From Hordeum vulgare subsp. vulgare (taxonomy: Eukaryota; Streptophyta; Magnoliopsida; Poales; Poaceae): 64,000 nucleotides of DNA. The stretch lies in NCBI RefSeq assembly GCF_904849725.1, contig NC_058522.1:193993968-194057967 (forward strand). The letters are read 5' to 3'. The notes under the pieces were generated by a model. The model saw only the letters and a program-made list of their open reading frames with translations. It searched no databases and was not told the DNA's origin. Below are positions 33,856 through 45,452 of this stretch, piece by piece. The position numbers and the translations under genes were made by a program. Each line of letters starts with the position of its first letter. Positions within the stretch are counted from its first letter, which is position 1.

Positions 33856-34858
33856 TTCATGTGCCGAGTAGTGGCATGTACGTCCACACATGCCCCCAGA
33901 CCTCTTCTTCCTTTGATTTGATTACATCTTCGAGATGTTTCAAATGAGGACACTTGATTTTACATTTGTCGTCCTGTATGCGCTGCACATGAACTATATC
34001 ATCACGAGAGAGCAAATCACTAGTCTTGCGGCTGCGGACCCATACTACATGCATGAAGACTTATTGTCAATCAACGAAGCCAACCGTCAATATGCGAGGG
34101 AGTACATCGGAGAATTCTTGCTCATCAATAAGGATAAAGAAACTATAACACATACATCCTACCTTATCATCCCGGGTAGGTCATCGCGGGTAGCCACTAT
34201 AACACATACATCCTTTCGTGCATTTCAATAATTACTTTGCACGCATGGAGGCTAACTTAATCTTGTATTTTGCGTGGCGGGGGTGCCGTGCCGTTCTCAT
34301 CGTTCTTTACCCGTGTTTCTCCCACGCTCTATATTAGGACCCGTCAAAGAACATAGAGAAGAAAGATTACACACACATAAATTATGTTCTGGACAAAACT
34401 ATCCTGGGATTCAGCATGCGGTGTGGCTACATCCAAGTCAAAAAATAACAAATAAGGCCGGGTTGTGTTTCAACCATAAGACCGACTTATGTTGCATACA
34501 ACGACCAACAAGAAGTGATAATGATGGATTCTACGTCATCCACCTAATGATGTGCAGAAGAGATGTGCAATCACTTTGCATGAAATCTGCATCCGATACC
34601 CATATCCAGAATTGGGTCGAAGCCTTTGGAGCCATGCCGGATAATCGACTTCGAAATGATTTCTATCGAATCCAACAGGAAATTGCGTCCATCATCATGA
34701 AAGACGTCCTCGAAGAGAATTGGATATTCTACGACAGCTTAATATCGCGAGCTGGCGTCCGTACCCGTATAGCCCTACAACATCACGACATGACACCTTT
34801 CACTAATCTTGGGTGCGTCCTCCTGGATATGGACAGATGGGAAGAGTGCACTTATTGA
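33856..34858 (+). pseudogene. CACTA Ulp1-like (C48 peptidase) segment
   Basis: Recognisable blocks are LHMNYIITREQITSLAAADP (about 33983-34042) and YAREYIGEFLLINKD in one frame, a middle part ending MRCGYIQV in another, and DNDGFYVIHLMMCRRDVQSL, RNDFYRIQQEIASIIMKDVL in the frame open to 34858. The order resembles Ulp1-type cysteine protease domains carried by plant CACTA and MULE elements. The Cys normally before GFYV is Asp here and the frames are broken, so it is not an active protease. A 19-base direct repeat (34142-34160, 34196-34214) marks a small internal duplication. It continues the CACTA second gene across ATH-1. Confidence 0.65.
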
Positions 34859-34894
34859 AGACAATGTGTTTGTTTAGTTAGTTGTTACTTCTTT

Positions 34895-36283
34895 TGAAAG
34901 TGCGTTATGTCGACTAGAGGGGGGGGGGTGAATAAGGGATTTTTAGAATTTCATCACTGAGGAAATTCCTTTTGAGGAAATTCCTCAGTAATTACTAACT
35001 TGCAGCGGAAACAAAAAAAGGATCAGGGGTGCAAAGTGTACTACAACAGTTTTCTTGATGAGGATTATGAAAAACAGTTTACACAGTATGCAGGCACAGA
35101 GTACGCAGGTGAGGATTAACTAGTGTGAAGAATTTTAGGTTGAGGAAATTAAAACAAAGTCTTCAGCAAATTTTTCAAACAGAGACAACGATAATCTTCA
35201 ACATACAATATTGAGGAATTGAAAGAGTTGAAGAAATAGAACCCGTATCACACTGAAGACACTTGTTGATGACCCAGTTCGGAGCGGCTTGGTATTGAAA
35301 CCAAAAGACACACAATCCCGGGACACACAGTCACTACCGTATTCTCCTTGAGCTAAGGACACACAGTCCTCGCCCAACACTCGTGGCAAGTCTTCAGGGC
35401 AGACTTTCAAACCCTCATAAACTCGGTCACCCGGCGATCCACACTTGACTGCTGGATTGCTCTAGACCATGATGCCTAACCGTTTGGAGGATGCACAATC
35501 CTCAAAGGTAAAGGGCTTCAGTTCCAGACAGGAACAAATTCTTCAGTGATGCTCAATCACTTGGTTTTTTTGTTTGTGGTTTGGTGTTTGGGGTATTTCC
35601 TCACTCATGATTTACTCTCGAAGACTCTGAGGAATTTGGGTTGCTCTAAATGACAAGTGTTAGTTTCTTGCGGAGCAACCAACCAGCTAATGGTTGTGGG
35701 GGCGGCTGTTTATAGCCTGGGAGCATCCCGACATGATTTGACATAAATGCCCTTAAATATTATGACCGTTGGTGTGGATAAGATCAGTGATGTGGCGCGA
35801 ATTGCGGCAACGATCGGGACCGTCAACTGTGAGAGTCCTCATGTCTCTCATATTTCTCACTTAAGGCTTTTGTAGGATTAGGCTTGGGTTGAGCATCATG
35901 AGGAAATTCATTCTGAAGTGTTACCTCGACCCCCTTTATAGTACGGTGTTCCTATGACTCAAGAGTGAAGAAAATGAAACAGAAAGAATAAGTCTTCACG
36001 CTTCAAAGTCTTCAGATCGTTTTTCTTCAGGACACACCAAATTCCTCATCTTCAATATCTTCATGAGGTATATCAATTTCATCGCATTTTCTTCGCAATC
36101 AAAGTCTTTAGTAGAATACCAATTTCTTCAGTCGAAGATATACATTTTTAGGGTCGATATTCATCGTATAAATCAAACTCCTCAGCGACTTATGGATCCT
36201 GTGTACACTCATGAACACATTAGATACTTAACCTATAAGTCTTCAAACCACTAAAATCACTAGGGGCACTAGATGCACTTACA
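34895..36283 (-). repeat. SIRE-2 3' LTR (1,389 bp)
   Basis: Plus-strand ends are TGAAAGTGC and GCACTTACA. It carries a TATA box in reverse (TTTATA, 35709-35714), a run of nine or more G at about 34920, and the full middle part missing from the other LTR. Confidence 0.92.
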
Positions 36284-36297
36284 ATCTCCCCCTTTTT
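36284..36297 (-). other. SIRE-2 polypurine tract
   Basis: The minus strand reads AAAAAGGGGGAGAT next to the LTR start. A second box, slightly mutated, is at about 36749-36758. Confidence 0.88.
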
Positions 36298-36812
36298 GAT
36301 GGTTGATGACAATTAGGTTAAGTTTTCAACAGGGATAAAAATATGAAGTGTAAATACTCAGTTTGAGGAATTTGAAATCAAGATACCGAGAGACTCCCCG
36401 TGAAGATATGCATATTTTGAGGATTTTGCTTTTCACAGCAAATGCATATTGATGATTGATATCATGGAGATCTCCCCCTGTATCTTGGAAATCATGCATA
36501 CATATGACATACAATATGAGGAATTTGAGAATGCATGATGAGAAATGGCATCTCACAAATTTCAGCATGCGTGCATTAATATTTTGAGGAATAAGCATGC
36601 GAAGAAGAACATTCAAAAGCGTCAGAGTACCATCGGGCTTAAGTTACAACTCATTACATAAAACACTTGACAAGAAGCAAGAGTTTGTAACTTAATAAAG
36701 TTCATAAGACCCAAAATATATCCGGTGTGAAGACTAACTCTTAGATTTCTTCCCCTTTGTCATCAAGTGACGAAAAGGGACAAAACTAAGGACTAACGCC
36801 CCATGAAGACTC

Positions 36813-38900
36813 TCAGTTCTTGGTTGATGAGGAGGCGTGAGGATTCTTGGCGACAGGCTTCTTCCTTGGTCAAGTAGCAGTGTCTTCTGGTTCTTCCTCA
36901 GACTCTGCAGTGCGGAATGAAAAAACTTTCCTCAAGGTCTGGAACTGGAATTGGCTTGAATTTCTTCTTGGGAGGCCACGACCAGTCGAAGTCCTGAGTA
37001 AACTCCAATTCATCAAGTTCTTCTTGAGTCTTCAGATGAGCCAGGGTGGCCTAGGTACGATCAAACACTTCATGAAGATAGTAGTGATTTTTCTTCACTG
37101 CATTCTGGGTCTCGTTGAGGGTTTTCACAATGGCACTGAATTGACGTTTTACCCATTTGTGATTCCGATTGACCTTCTCATGAAGACCGAGGAGTAGCTC
37201 TTTGTTAGTCAATATCCTTGGGGTAACAGGGCTAGGCGGATCCTGAGTAGCAGTGTTGGTATATGAAGAATATGCTTCTGGTTCGTGAAACTGGCCATCA
37301 AGAGGCCCACATCCTTCATTGATGACAGATTTTCCTTTTCCTTCAACAGACTCAAAAGTCTTCTTGACGACTCTGATCGGAGGCAGATATCCAATGTGAT
37401 TGTTGAAATCAGCATGATAGTTGATGCGAGACCGTTGTCTGATGAATCTCATTATCCATGGAGCATATATCTTCATGTCGAAGGGCGACATAGCACTATC
37501 AGCCAGAGTCCTCAGGAAGAAGTCGTGATGGTTTATTGGTATGCCATGGATGATGTTGAAGAGGATATTCTTCCAGATGCCTACGACATCTTCTTCATCA
37601 CCATGGCCTTTGATTGGTGCGATGACGCTGCACAAGATCCTGTAGACAGTTCGTGGTTCATACTTCAAGTCTTGAACCAGAAAAGTAGTTCTTGGAGGTT
37701 GATCCTTGGCCAAAGGCTTCATGAGGACTTCCATCAATTTGTTCGGCAGCTCCCGTTCATCATACAACAGCACAGCTTGTTCTAAGGGTATTGAAACTGG
37801 AAGCACTCGAAGCATTTCAGTGGCAGGAGCTTTGTAATGAGTGTGTTGAGTCATCCAGTCCAGCACCCAAGTGTTGATATCCTTCGGGTCTCCAGAGATG
37901 TGCAAAGTAGCATAGAATTGAAGAATGATATCACTGTTCGAGTCACCTATATCAGTGCAGAGAGGCAGCAGTCCAGCTTCATGAAGAACATTGAGGACTG
38001 GGGTGAAGCAAGGAATTTCTTCCATATCAACATGAGGAATATGCTTGTGCTGAAATATTTTGTTCCTCCCACGGAGCACAAAGGCATAGTAGTTGAGCTG
38101 AGTCATTGTCCAAAACTTCCCGTGCCGGATGCGAAGCTTGCCATATGGATTGTCGCTGATGAAATACATCTGTTCTTCATAGAACACTTCCTTCTGAAAC
38201 TTTGGCCTCTTCGAGGAGGGCTGGTTTTGCTTTGGTTGAAGATTATGCTGCTGTTCTTGAGGAGATAGTATCATTGCTGTTTCAGTGTTGACCACAACAA
38301 TAGCAGTTTTAGTATTGGGTGCAGGAGAATTTTCTTCAGCCTGTTCCTCAGGTTGAGGATTTTCTTCAGGTTGAGGGTTTCCCTCAGGTTGAGGATTTTC
38401 CTCTGGTTGAGGATTTTCCTCACCTTGAGGAATTTGCTTGGAGTAGGAGTCAAAATCTTCAGCTGTTGCAGCTGATCCTTGAGCAGGTTCATCAGATGTC
38501 TTGCGAGGAATGAAGGACTGAGGAATATCATCAATTTGAATTTCCTCATCCATGGTTTCTTCAAATTCAGCATCTTTCATTTCCTCATCTTCTTCCAGAA
38601 TGACATAGTCACTTCCGAAGGGAATAAGTGTATATGATGGAGCTACCTTCAAAGGCACAACATCCACTTGAGCAGTTTCATCAAGTGTCTTGAGGTGCTT
38701 GGCCTGTGATGATTCTAAGGTCATGGAAGCTTTTCTTTTCTTCGCTTCTTTCTCAGCAGCCTTGGTTTTCTTCATGTATGATGCAGACGGAACCATCTTA
38801 TTCACCTTTGAGGATTGACGTGAAGGAATTTTCTCTTCAGGAGCTGGTGCATTATCTGTCGTGGCAGTTTCCTCAGCTGAAGCATTTTCTTTAGCTTGAG
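36813..38900 (-). pseudogene. SIRE-2 aORF, C-terminal part
   Basis: It matches the C-terminal 60% of the SIRE-1 aORF. It is open from 38900 through the first Met at 38805 to a TAG at 37051-37053, where SIRE-1 has a Trp codon. Beyond the stop, similarity continues to the original end near 36813. The acidic middle has five clean ENPQPE-type repeats. The N-terminal part lies on the other side of ATH-2 at 47010-48456. Confidence 0.85.
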
Positions 38901-38905
38901 CAGAG

Positions 38906-40459
38906 TGCTACGTCAACAAAAGTCGTTCCCCGGCAGTGGTGCCAGATATCCTTCTGTCGTCTCTTGAGCTTGCGTTGGTTTTTCCCTTGAAAAGGAAAGG
39001 GTGATGCAGCACAGGAGCAGTAAGTATTTCCCTCAGTTTGAGAACCAAGGTATCGATCCAGAAGGAGGGTCTCGTCAAGTCCAGAGTACCTGCGCAAACA
39101 CAAACAAGCTTGCACCCAACGCTTCTAAGGGGTTGTAAATCCCTTCAAGATTGTTTGCAAAGTGAGATCTGAAGGCGGAAAGTGCAACGAAGTAAAAAGT
39201 GTAAGGCTGAAAATATGGTGTGGAGTAGACCCGGGGGCCATAGTATTCACTAGAGGCTTCTCTCAAAATAGCAAGTATCACGGTGGGTAAACAAATTATC
39301 GTCGAGCCATTGATAGAACCACGCAAAGTCATGACGATATCTAAGGCAATGATAATAAATATAGGCATCACGTCCAAGACAAGTAGACCGATACTTTCTG
39401 CATCTACTACTATTACTCCACACATCGACCGCTATCCAACATGCATCTATTGTATTGAGTTCATGACGAACAGAGTAACGCCTTAAGCAAGATGACATGA
39501 TATAGAGGGATAATCTCAAACCAATGATTAAAACCCCATATTTTTACCCTTGATGGCAACAACACGATGCGTGCCTCGCTACCCCTTCTGTCAAGGTCAC
39601 TGCATGGTATGAACCCAAAACCAAGCACTTCTCCCATTCCAAGAATCATAGATCTAGTTGGCCAGACAAAACCCACAACTCAAAGAGAATTACAAGGATA
39701 TGAAATCATGCATAAGAGAGATCAGAAGAAACTCAAATAAGATTCATAGATAATCTGATCATAAATCCACAATTCATCGGATCTCGACAAACACACCACA
39801 ATAGACGATTACATCGGATAGATCTCCATGAAGATCATGGAGAACTTTGTATTGAAGATCCAAGAGAGAGAAGAAGCCATCTAGTTACTAGCTATGGACC
39901 TGTAGGTCTATGGTGAACTACTCACGCATCATCGGAGAGGTCATGGTGTTGATGAAGAAGCCCTCCGTATCCGAATACCCCCTCCAACAGGGCACCAGAA
40001 CGTGCCCCAGATGGGATCTTGCGAAGACAGAAGCTTGCGGCGGTGGAAAAGTACTTTCGATGATCTCCTGATTTTTTTGGGATTTTTAGGGAATATATAG
40101 GCGCAACCCCCTAGGGCAGAGGGCGTCCATGGGGCCCACGAGCCTGTGGGCCGCGACCTCCCCCCTGGCCGGGAGGTGAGGGCTGGAGGGGCCCCTGGGC
40201 CCCCCTGCCTTGGCTGTCAAGTCTCCTGATCTTCTTCCGTTACGGAAAAATTCTTTTCCGGGATTTTATTCCGTTTGGACTCCGTTTCAAAATCTCCTGT
40301 GAAAGGGGTCAAAAACATGGAAAAAACAGGAACTGGCACTTGGCACTGAGTTAATAAGTTAGTGCCAAAAAATATATAAAAGGTATGCAAAACATCCAAA
40401 GTTTGACAAGATAATAACATGAAACCATGAAAAATTACAGATACGTTGGAGACGTATCA
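38906..40459 (-). repeat. ATH-2 3' LTR (1,554 bp)
   Basis: It is highly similar to 45453-47009. The start TGATACGTC is at 40459 and the end ...GACGTAGCA at 38906. Confidence 0.9.
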
Positions 40460-40460
40460 A

Positions 40461-40474
40461 GCATACCCAAGCTT
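40461..40474 (-). other. ATH-2 polypurine tract
   Basis: The minus strand reads AAGCTTGGGTATGC, one base from the LTR start. It is one base different from the ATH-1 PPT. Confidence 0.75.
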
Positions 40475-42409
40475 AACTCCTGCTCGTACTCGAGTAGGGA
40501 AGTGATAAAGAATGAATTTTTGATGTGGAATGCTACCTAGCATAGTTGTCCTTTGCAACTTCTTTCACGTGACATGAATGTTCAGATCCGTAAGATTCGA
40601 AACAATAGTTTGCTATTGACATAAAACAATAATACTTCAAGCAAACTAGCAAGGAAATGATGAACTTTCAAAATAACAAGGCCAAGGAAAGTCATCCCTA
40701 CAAAATCATATAGTCTGGCTATGCTCCATCATCGCCACACAACTAATATAAATCATGCACAACCCCGGTATTGGCCAAGTAATTGTTTTCACACTCTTAC
40801 TTTCTCAAACTTTTTATAACTATCACGCAATACATGAGCGTGAGCCATGGATATAACACTATAAGTGGAATAGAGTGTGGTGGTGGTTGTGAGACAAAAA
40901 GGAGGAGATGGTCACATTGACTCGGCGTATCAAAAGGCTATGGAGATGCCCATTAATAGATATCAATGTGAATGAGTAGGGATTGCCATACAAGGGATGC
41001 ACTTGAGCTATAAGTATGTGAAAGCTCAAAAGGAAAACTGGTGGGTGTGCATCCAACTTGCTTGCTCACGAAGACCTAGGGCAATTTTGAGGAAGCGCAT
41101 CATTGGAATATAAAAAACAAGTTATATAATGAAGATTCCCACTAGCGTATGGTAGTGACAAAGCAAGAAGCTCTCAATCATGAAGAACATGGTGCTATTA
41201 TGAAGCACAAGTGTGGAAAAGGATAGTACCATTGTCCCTTCTCTCTTTTTCTCTCTTTTTTTTATTTGGGATCTTAGGCCTCTTTTTTTTCTCTTTTTTT
41301 TGTTTTTGGGCTCTTTGGCCTTTTTTTTTATTTCCTCACATGGGACAATGCTCTAATAATGATGATCATCACACTTTTATTTACTCATAGCTCAAAGCTC
41401 ACAATGATGATGACTCTATAGGAAATTCCTCCGGCAGTGTACCGGGATGTGCAACGATCTAGCATGGCGTGTGACATTGAAAACATCTCGCTAGCTATCT
41501 TACGATCATGCAATGGCAATATGAGAGTGGTGGCACAAGTGATGAGACAGAACGGTGGGAGTTGCATGGCAATATATCTCGGAATGACTATGAAAATGCC
41601 ATAGTTGGTAGGTATGGTGGCTGTTTTGAGGAAGGCATATGGTGGGTTTGTGTACCGGCGAGAATTGCGCGGCACTAGAGAGGCTAGCAATGGTGGAAGG
41701 TGAAAGTGCATTTATACCATGGACTCACATTAGTTATGAAGAACTCACATACTTGTTGCAAAAGTTTTTATTAGTAATCGAAACAAAGTGCTAAACGCAT
41801 ACTCCTAGGGGAAGGGTTGGGAGGTGTTAACCATCGCGCGATCCCGACCTCAACACAAAGGATGTCAATCAATAGATCAATTATCCTCCGACTTCCTAAC
41901 ATAGCGGTTCACCATACGTGCATGCTACGGGAATCACTAACTTCAACACAAGTATTTCTAGATTCACAACACCCTACTAACATAGCTCTTAATATTACCA
42001 AATCCACGTCTCAAAACTAATTGAGAGGAATCAAAGCTTCTCTTTCTACTCAATGCACATGAAGATGGAGGTTTTTGCATCCTCTTTGGGTACCTATTAC
42101 CTTTGGGAATACTTTCATAGCATAAGCCAACTACCAAGTCACGCACTGTCGTGCTCTATAAGATATAAGTGAAGCACATAGAGCAAAAATTTCTAGCTCA
42201 AAAGATATAAGTGAAGCACTATGATCATTCTAGCAATATCACGATGAGTGCATGTCTCTCTCTCTCCAAAAGGTGTGCAGAAAGTATGACTGTGACACAA
42301 CAAAAAGAAAAGACTCCTACGATACAAGACGCCCCAAGCAAAACACATATCATGTGGTGAATAAAAATATAGCTCCAAGTAATGTTACCGATGGATTGAA
42401 GACGAAAGA

Positions 42410-42434
42410 GGGGATGCCTTCCCGGGGCATCCCC
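42410..42434 (-). other. Conserved hairpin in the ATH-2 3' region
   Basis: GGGGATGCC (42410-42418) pairs with GGCATCCCC (42426-42434) around TTCCCGG. The stem is shared with ATH-1 at 30206-30227, but the loop differs. Confidence 0.7.
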
Positions 42435-42495
42435 AAGCTTAAGCTTTTTGGTGTCCTTGAATTTGGCTTGGGGTGCCTTGGGCATACCCAAGCTT
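42427..42495 (-). repeat. Two PPT-like boxes upstream of the ATH-2 PPT
   Basis: On the minus strand AAGCTTGGGGATGC (42427-42440) and AAGCTTGGGTATGC (42482-42495). The second is identical to the PPT at 40461-40474, about 2 kb away. Confidence 0.75.
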
Positions 42496-43144
42496 GAGAT
42501 CTTTCCACTCCTTATCTCATCGTCCATTAGAACATCAGCCAAAACTTGAAAACTTCACAACACAAAACTTAAACAGAAACTCGTGATAACATTAGCACAA
42601 GAAAGCAAACTACCACTTCTTTTGTTGTAGCAAATTTGAATTCCATCTATATTGGTGTTGGGCTACTGTATTCTCACTTTTCCATGGCTAGTACCCCCGA
42701 TACTAACCATAGTCTCATCAAAACAAGCAACCAACTCAACAAAAACAGAATCTGTCAAAAAAATGCCAGTTTGTAGCAATTTGTATACTTCGTATACTTC
42801 TGGTACCTCACAAAATCTGAAAAATTACGAAGGCCTGGGAACAAGGCATATCAACCAGCAGCAAAAAGAATCAACTCAAAAGCTCTTTCTGAATAAAAAT
42901 GAAAAATCATCTCGTGAGCGAAAAGTTTTTATCTTTTTCCAGCAGGATCAAACAACCATTACCAGGACTAGTCATAAAGGTTTTGCTTGGCTCAATCACA
43001 AAAAAGAAACACAAAAAACACAATCACAACAGAATTGTGATGGTGTGGACGCAACAAAACAGAAAGAAAAAGATAAATTCATTGGGTTGCCTCCCAACAA
43101 GCGCTATTATTTAACGCCCTTAGCTAGGCATAAAAGCGATAGAA

Positions 43145-45220
43145 TCACGTATCGTCGTCTTTGGTGCTCAAACCATAAGTGGCCCTCATCATGGATTCAT
43201 ATGGAAATCTTATTTTATTTCTAGGAAATTGTTCCATTCCCTTCCTTAAAGGAAATTGAAATCTAATATTCCCTTCCTTCATATCGATGATAGCACCGAT
43301 AATTCTTGGGAAAGGTCTACCAAGAATAATAGGGCATGTAGGATTGCAATCGATGTCAAGCACAATGAAATCCACGGGTACATAGTTCCTATTTGCAACA
43401 ATAAGAACATCATTGATCCTTCCCATGGGTTTCTTGATAGTAGAATCAGCAAGATGCAAATTAAGAGAACACTCTTCAATCTCATTAAAACCCAGAACAT
43501 CACATAAAGACTTTGGAATCGCAGAAACACTAGCACCCAAATCACACAAAGCTTTGCATTCATAGTTTTTGATTTTGATTTTGATGGTAGGTTCCCACTC
43601 ATCATGAAACTTTCTAGGGATATAGACTTCCAATTTAAGTTTCTCTTCAAGGGATTTTATCATAGCTTCAACGATATGATCGGTAAAGGCCTTGTTTTGG
43701 CTATAAGCGTGTGGAGAGTTTAACATGGATTGCATCAAAGAAATGCATTCAATCAAGGAGAAACTATCATAATTTAATTCCTTGAAATCCGTGGTAGTAA
43801 TTTCATTACTACTCAAAGTTTTAACATATTCTACTCCACTTTCAGTGCTTTTAGCATGAAGATAGATGGACTCCGAATCATTGGGGCACTTTTCAACCAA
43901 AGTGGATTCATATCCAGCCCCATAATCATTAGGTTTTACACAAGAAAACAAAGATTCAATGGGAGTCACACCAAGCACTTTAAGATCTTCGTGATTCTCA
44001 TCACGAGAACACGCCTTTTTAAGCCATTCATGTCTAGCACGAATTTGGGCGGTTCTTTCTTGGCTCTCAATCATGGAAACACGCATAGCTTTGAAAGTTT
44101 CATCCATGTTGATTTTGGGACGAGCACATATAACTTTCAAAGCATCAACATCACTAGACATTCTATCAACGCTCTTAGCCAAATCGTCAATTTTGAGTAG
44201 CTTTTCCTCTATGGACGCATTGAAAATCTTTTGGGAGTTGATGAACTCTTTGATATTACTCTCTAAATCACAGGGTAATCTATTGTAATTTCCATGAGTA
44301 TTGTTGTAGGAGTTGCCAAAATTATTAGAGGAGCTACTAGGAAAAGGCCTAGGAACACAGTTTCTTCTAAAAGCATTGTTGTTGCCAAAGTTATTCCTAC
44401 CAACAAAATTAACGTCCAAGCTAGCGTTGCTACTCTCAGTCAAAGAAGACAAGGGCATATCATTAGGATCTAAAGGAGCACTTCTACTAGAAACCAAATT
44501 CATCAACTCATCCATCTTGGCACTCAGCGAGTTTATTTCTTCTATAGCGTGTACCTTCTTACTAGTAGGTGACCTTTCAGTGTGCCACTGAGAGTAGTTC
44601 GTCATGATGTTGTCTAAGAGCTTTGTGGCTTCCCCTAACGTGATTTCCATGAACGTTCCACCTGAGGCGGAGTCCAAGATATTTCTAGAAGCGAAATTCA
44701 AGCCAACATAAAATATTTGAATAATCATCCAAAGACGCAAGCCATGAGCGGGACAATTTCTAATCATTAATTTCATTCTCTTCCAAGATTGTGCAACATG
44801 TTCATGATCAAGTTGCTTGAAATTCATGATATCATTACGGAGAGAGATAATCTTAGCCGGCAGAAAATACTTGGATATATAAGCATCTTTGCACTTATCC
44901 CAAGAATCGATGCTATTTTCGGGCAAAGAAGAAAACCAAGTTTTTGCGCGATCTCGCAACGAGAAAGGAAAAAGCTTCAATTTAATCACGTCTTGATCCA
45001 CATCTTTTTTCTTTTGCATATCGGAAAGCTCAATGAAGGTATTGAGATGGGATGCGACATGTTCACTAGGAAGGCCGGAGAATTGCTCTTTCATAACAAG
45101 ATTCAGCAAAGCGGCATTGATTTTGTATGACTCCACACTAGTGGCGGGAGCAATCGGAGTACTAATAAAATCATTATTATTAGTATTCGAGAAGTCACAA
45201 AGTTTGGTGTTTTCATTCAT
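43145..45220 (-). CDS. gag-pro: ATH-2 Gag-protease polyprotein, open reading frame
   Basis: 691 codons without a stop. The start MNENTKLCDF (45218-45220) is preferred over an upstream in-frame Met at 45364, because the upstream part is a leader-like hydrophobic and basic translation. Residues about 60-180 hold the gag capsid core (LFPFSLRDRAKTWFSSLP, then SWDKC, YISKYFLPAK). An Asn/Ser-rich middle follows. The aspartic protease is near the end, with CDLGASVSAIPKSL (catalytic Asp) and IILGRPF. Gag packages RNA and the protease matures it. The frame ends in TGA at 43145-43147 and no RT follows, so the element makes at most Gag and protease. No zinc knuckle is seen. Confidence 0.88.
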   Translation of the reverse strand: MNENTKLCDFSNTNNNDFISTPIAPATSVESYKINAALLNLVMKEQFSGLPSEHVASHLNTFIELSDMQKKKDVDQDVIKLKLFPFSLRDRAKTWFSSLPENSIDSWDKCKDAYISKYFLPAKIISLRNDIMNFKQLDHEHVAQSWKRMKLMIRNCPAHGLRLWMIIQIFYVGLNFASRNILDSASGGTFMEITLGEATKLLDNIMTNYSQWHTERSPTSKKVHAIEEINSLSAKMDELMNLVSSRSAPLDPNDMPLSSLTESSNASLDVNFVGRNNFGNNNAFRRNCVPRPFPSSSSNNFGNSYNNTHGNYNRLPCDLESNIKEFINSQKIFNASIEEKLLKIDDLAKSVDRMSSDVDALKVICARPKINMDETFKAMRVSMIESQERTAQIRARHEWLKKACSRDENHEDLKVLGVTPIESLFSCVKPNDYGAGYESTLVEKCPNDSESIYLHAKSTESGVEYVKTLSSNEITTTDFKELNYDSFSLIECISLMQSMLNSPHAYSQNKAFTDHIVEAMIKSLEEKLKLEVYIPRKFHDEWEPTIKIKIKNYECKALCDLGASVSAIPKSLCDVLGFNEIEECSLNLHLADSTIKKPMGRINDVLIVANRNYVPVDFIVLDIDCNPTCPIILGRPFPRIIGAIIDMKEGNIRFQFPLRKGMEQFPRNKIRFPYESMMRATYGLSTKDDDT

Positions 45221-45425
45221 GGTGACTTCGGCAAGCAAGCAAGCACACGAGCGAACAAAGAGCAAGCGAGGAAAAAGGCGAACGAAAAGGCAAACGGAAA
45301 AGGCAAACGAAAAAGGCAAATTGTGAAGTGGGGGAGAGGAAAACGAGAGGCAACTGGCAAACAAAGTAAATGCAAGAGATGAGTTTGCGACACTTACTTG
45401 GATGAGTTCTTGACTTCATCTTCCT

Positions 45426-45442
45426 CCCCAGCAACGGCGCCA
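45426..45442 (-). other. ATH-2 primer binding site (tRNA-Asp type)
   Basis: The minus strand reads TGGCGCCGTTGCTGGGG. It is close to the intact ATH-3 site and about ten bases inside the LTR. Confidence 0.82.
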
Positions 45443-45452
45443 GAAATCCATC

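Larger units (their letters stand above)
40475..43144 (-). other. ATH-2 3' non-coding region
   Basis: About 2.7 kb without a credible ORF, collinear with the ATH-1 region 29345-32318. It has an A/G-rich tract on the minus strand (about 41240-41335 as T/C on plus), PPT-like boxes at 42427-42440 and 42482-42495, and a hairpin at 42410-42434. Next to the gag-pro stop is the conserved TGCCTAGCTAAGGGCG block (minus strand, about 43114-43129). Confidence 0.7.

Noticed and set aside
34274..34480. Met start at 34274 as the true start of a protein
   Set aside because: The first roughly 55 codons are in the wrong frame; the Ulp1-like blocks upstream and downstream show that it is an internal part of a broken gene.
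39000..40200. ORFs on both strands in the ATH-2 LTRs
   Set aside because: The same pieces occur in both LTRs with shifts between frames. They are LTR sequence without coding motifs.
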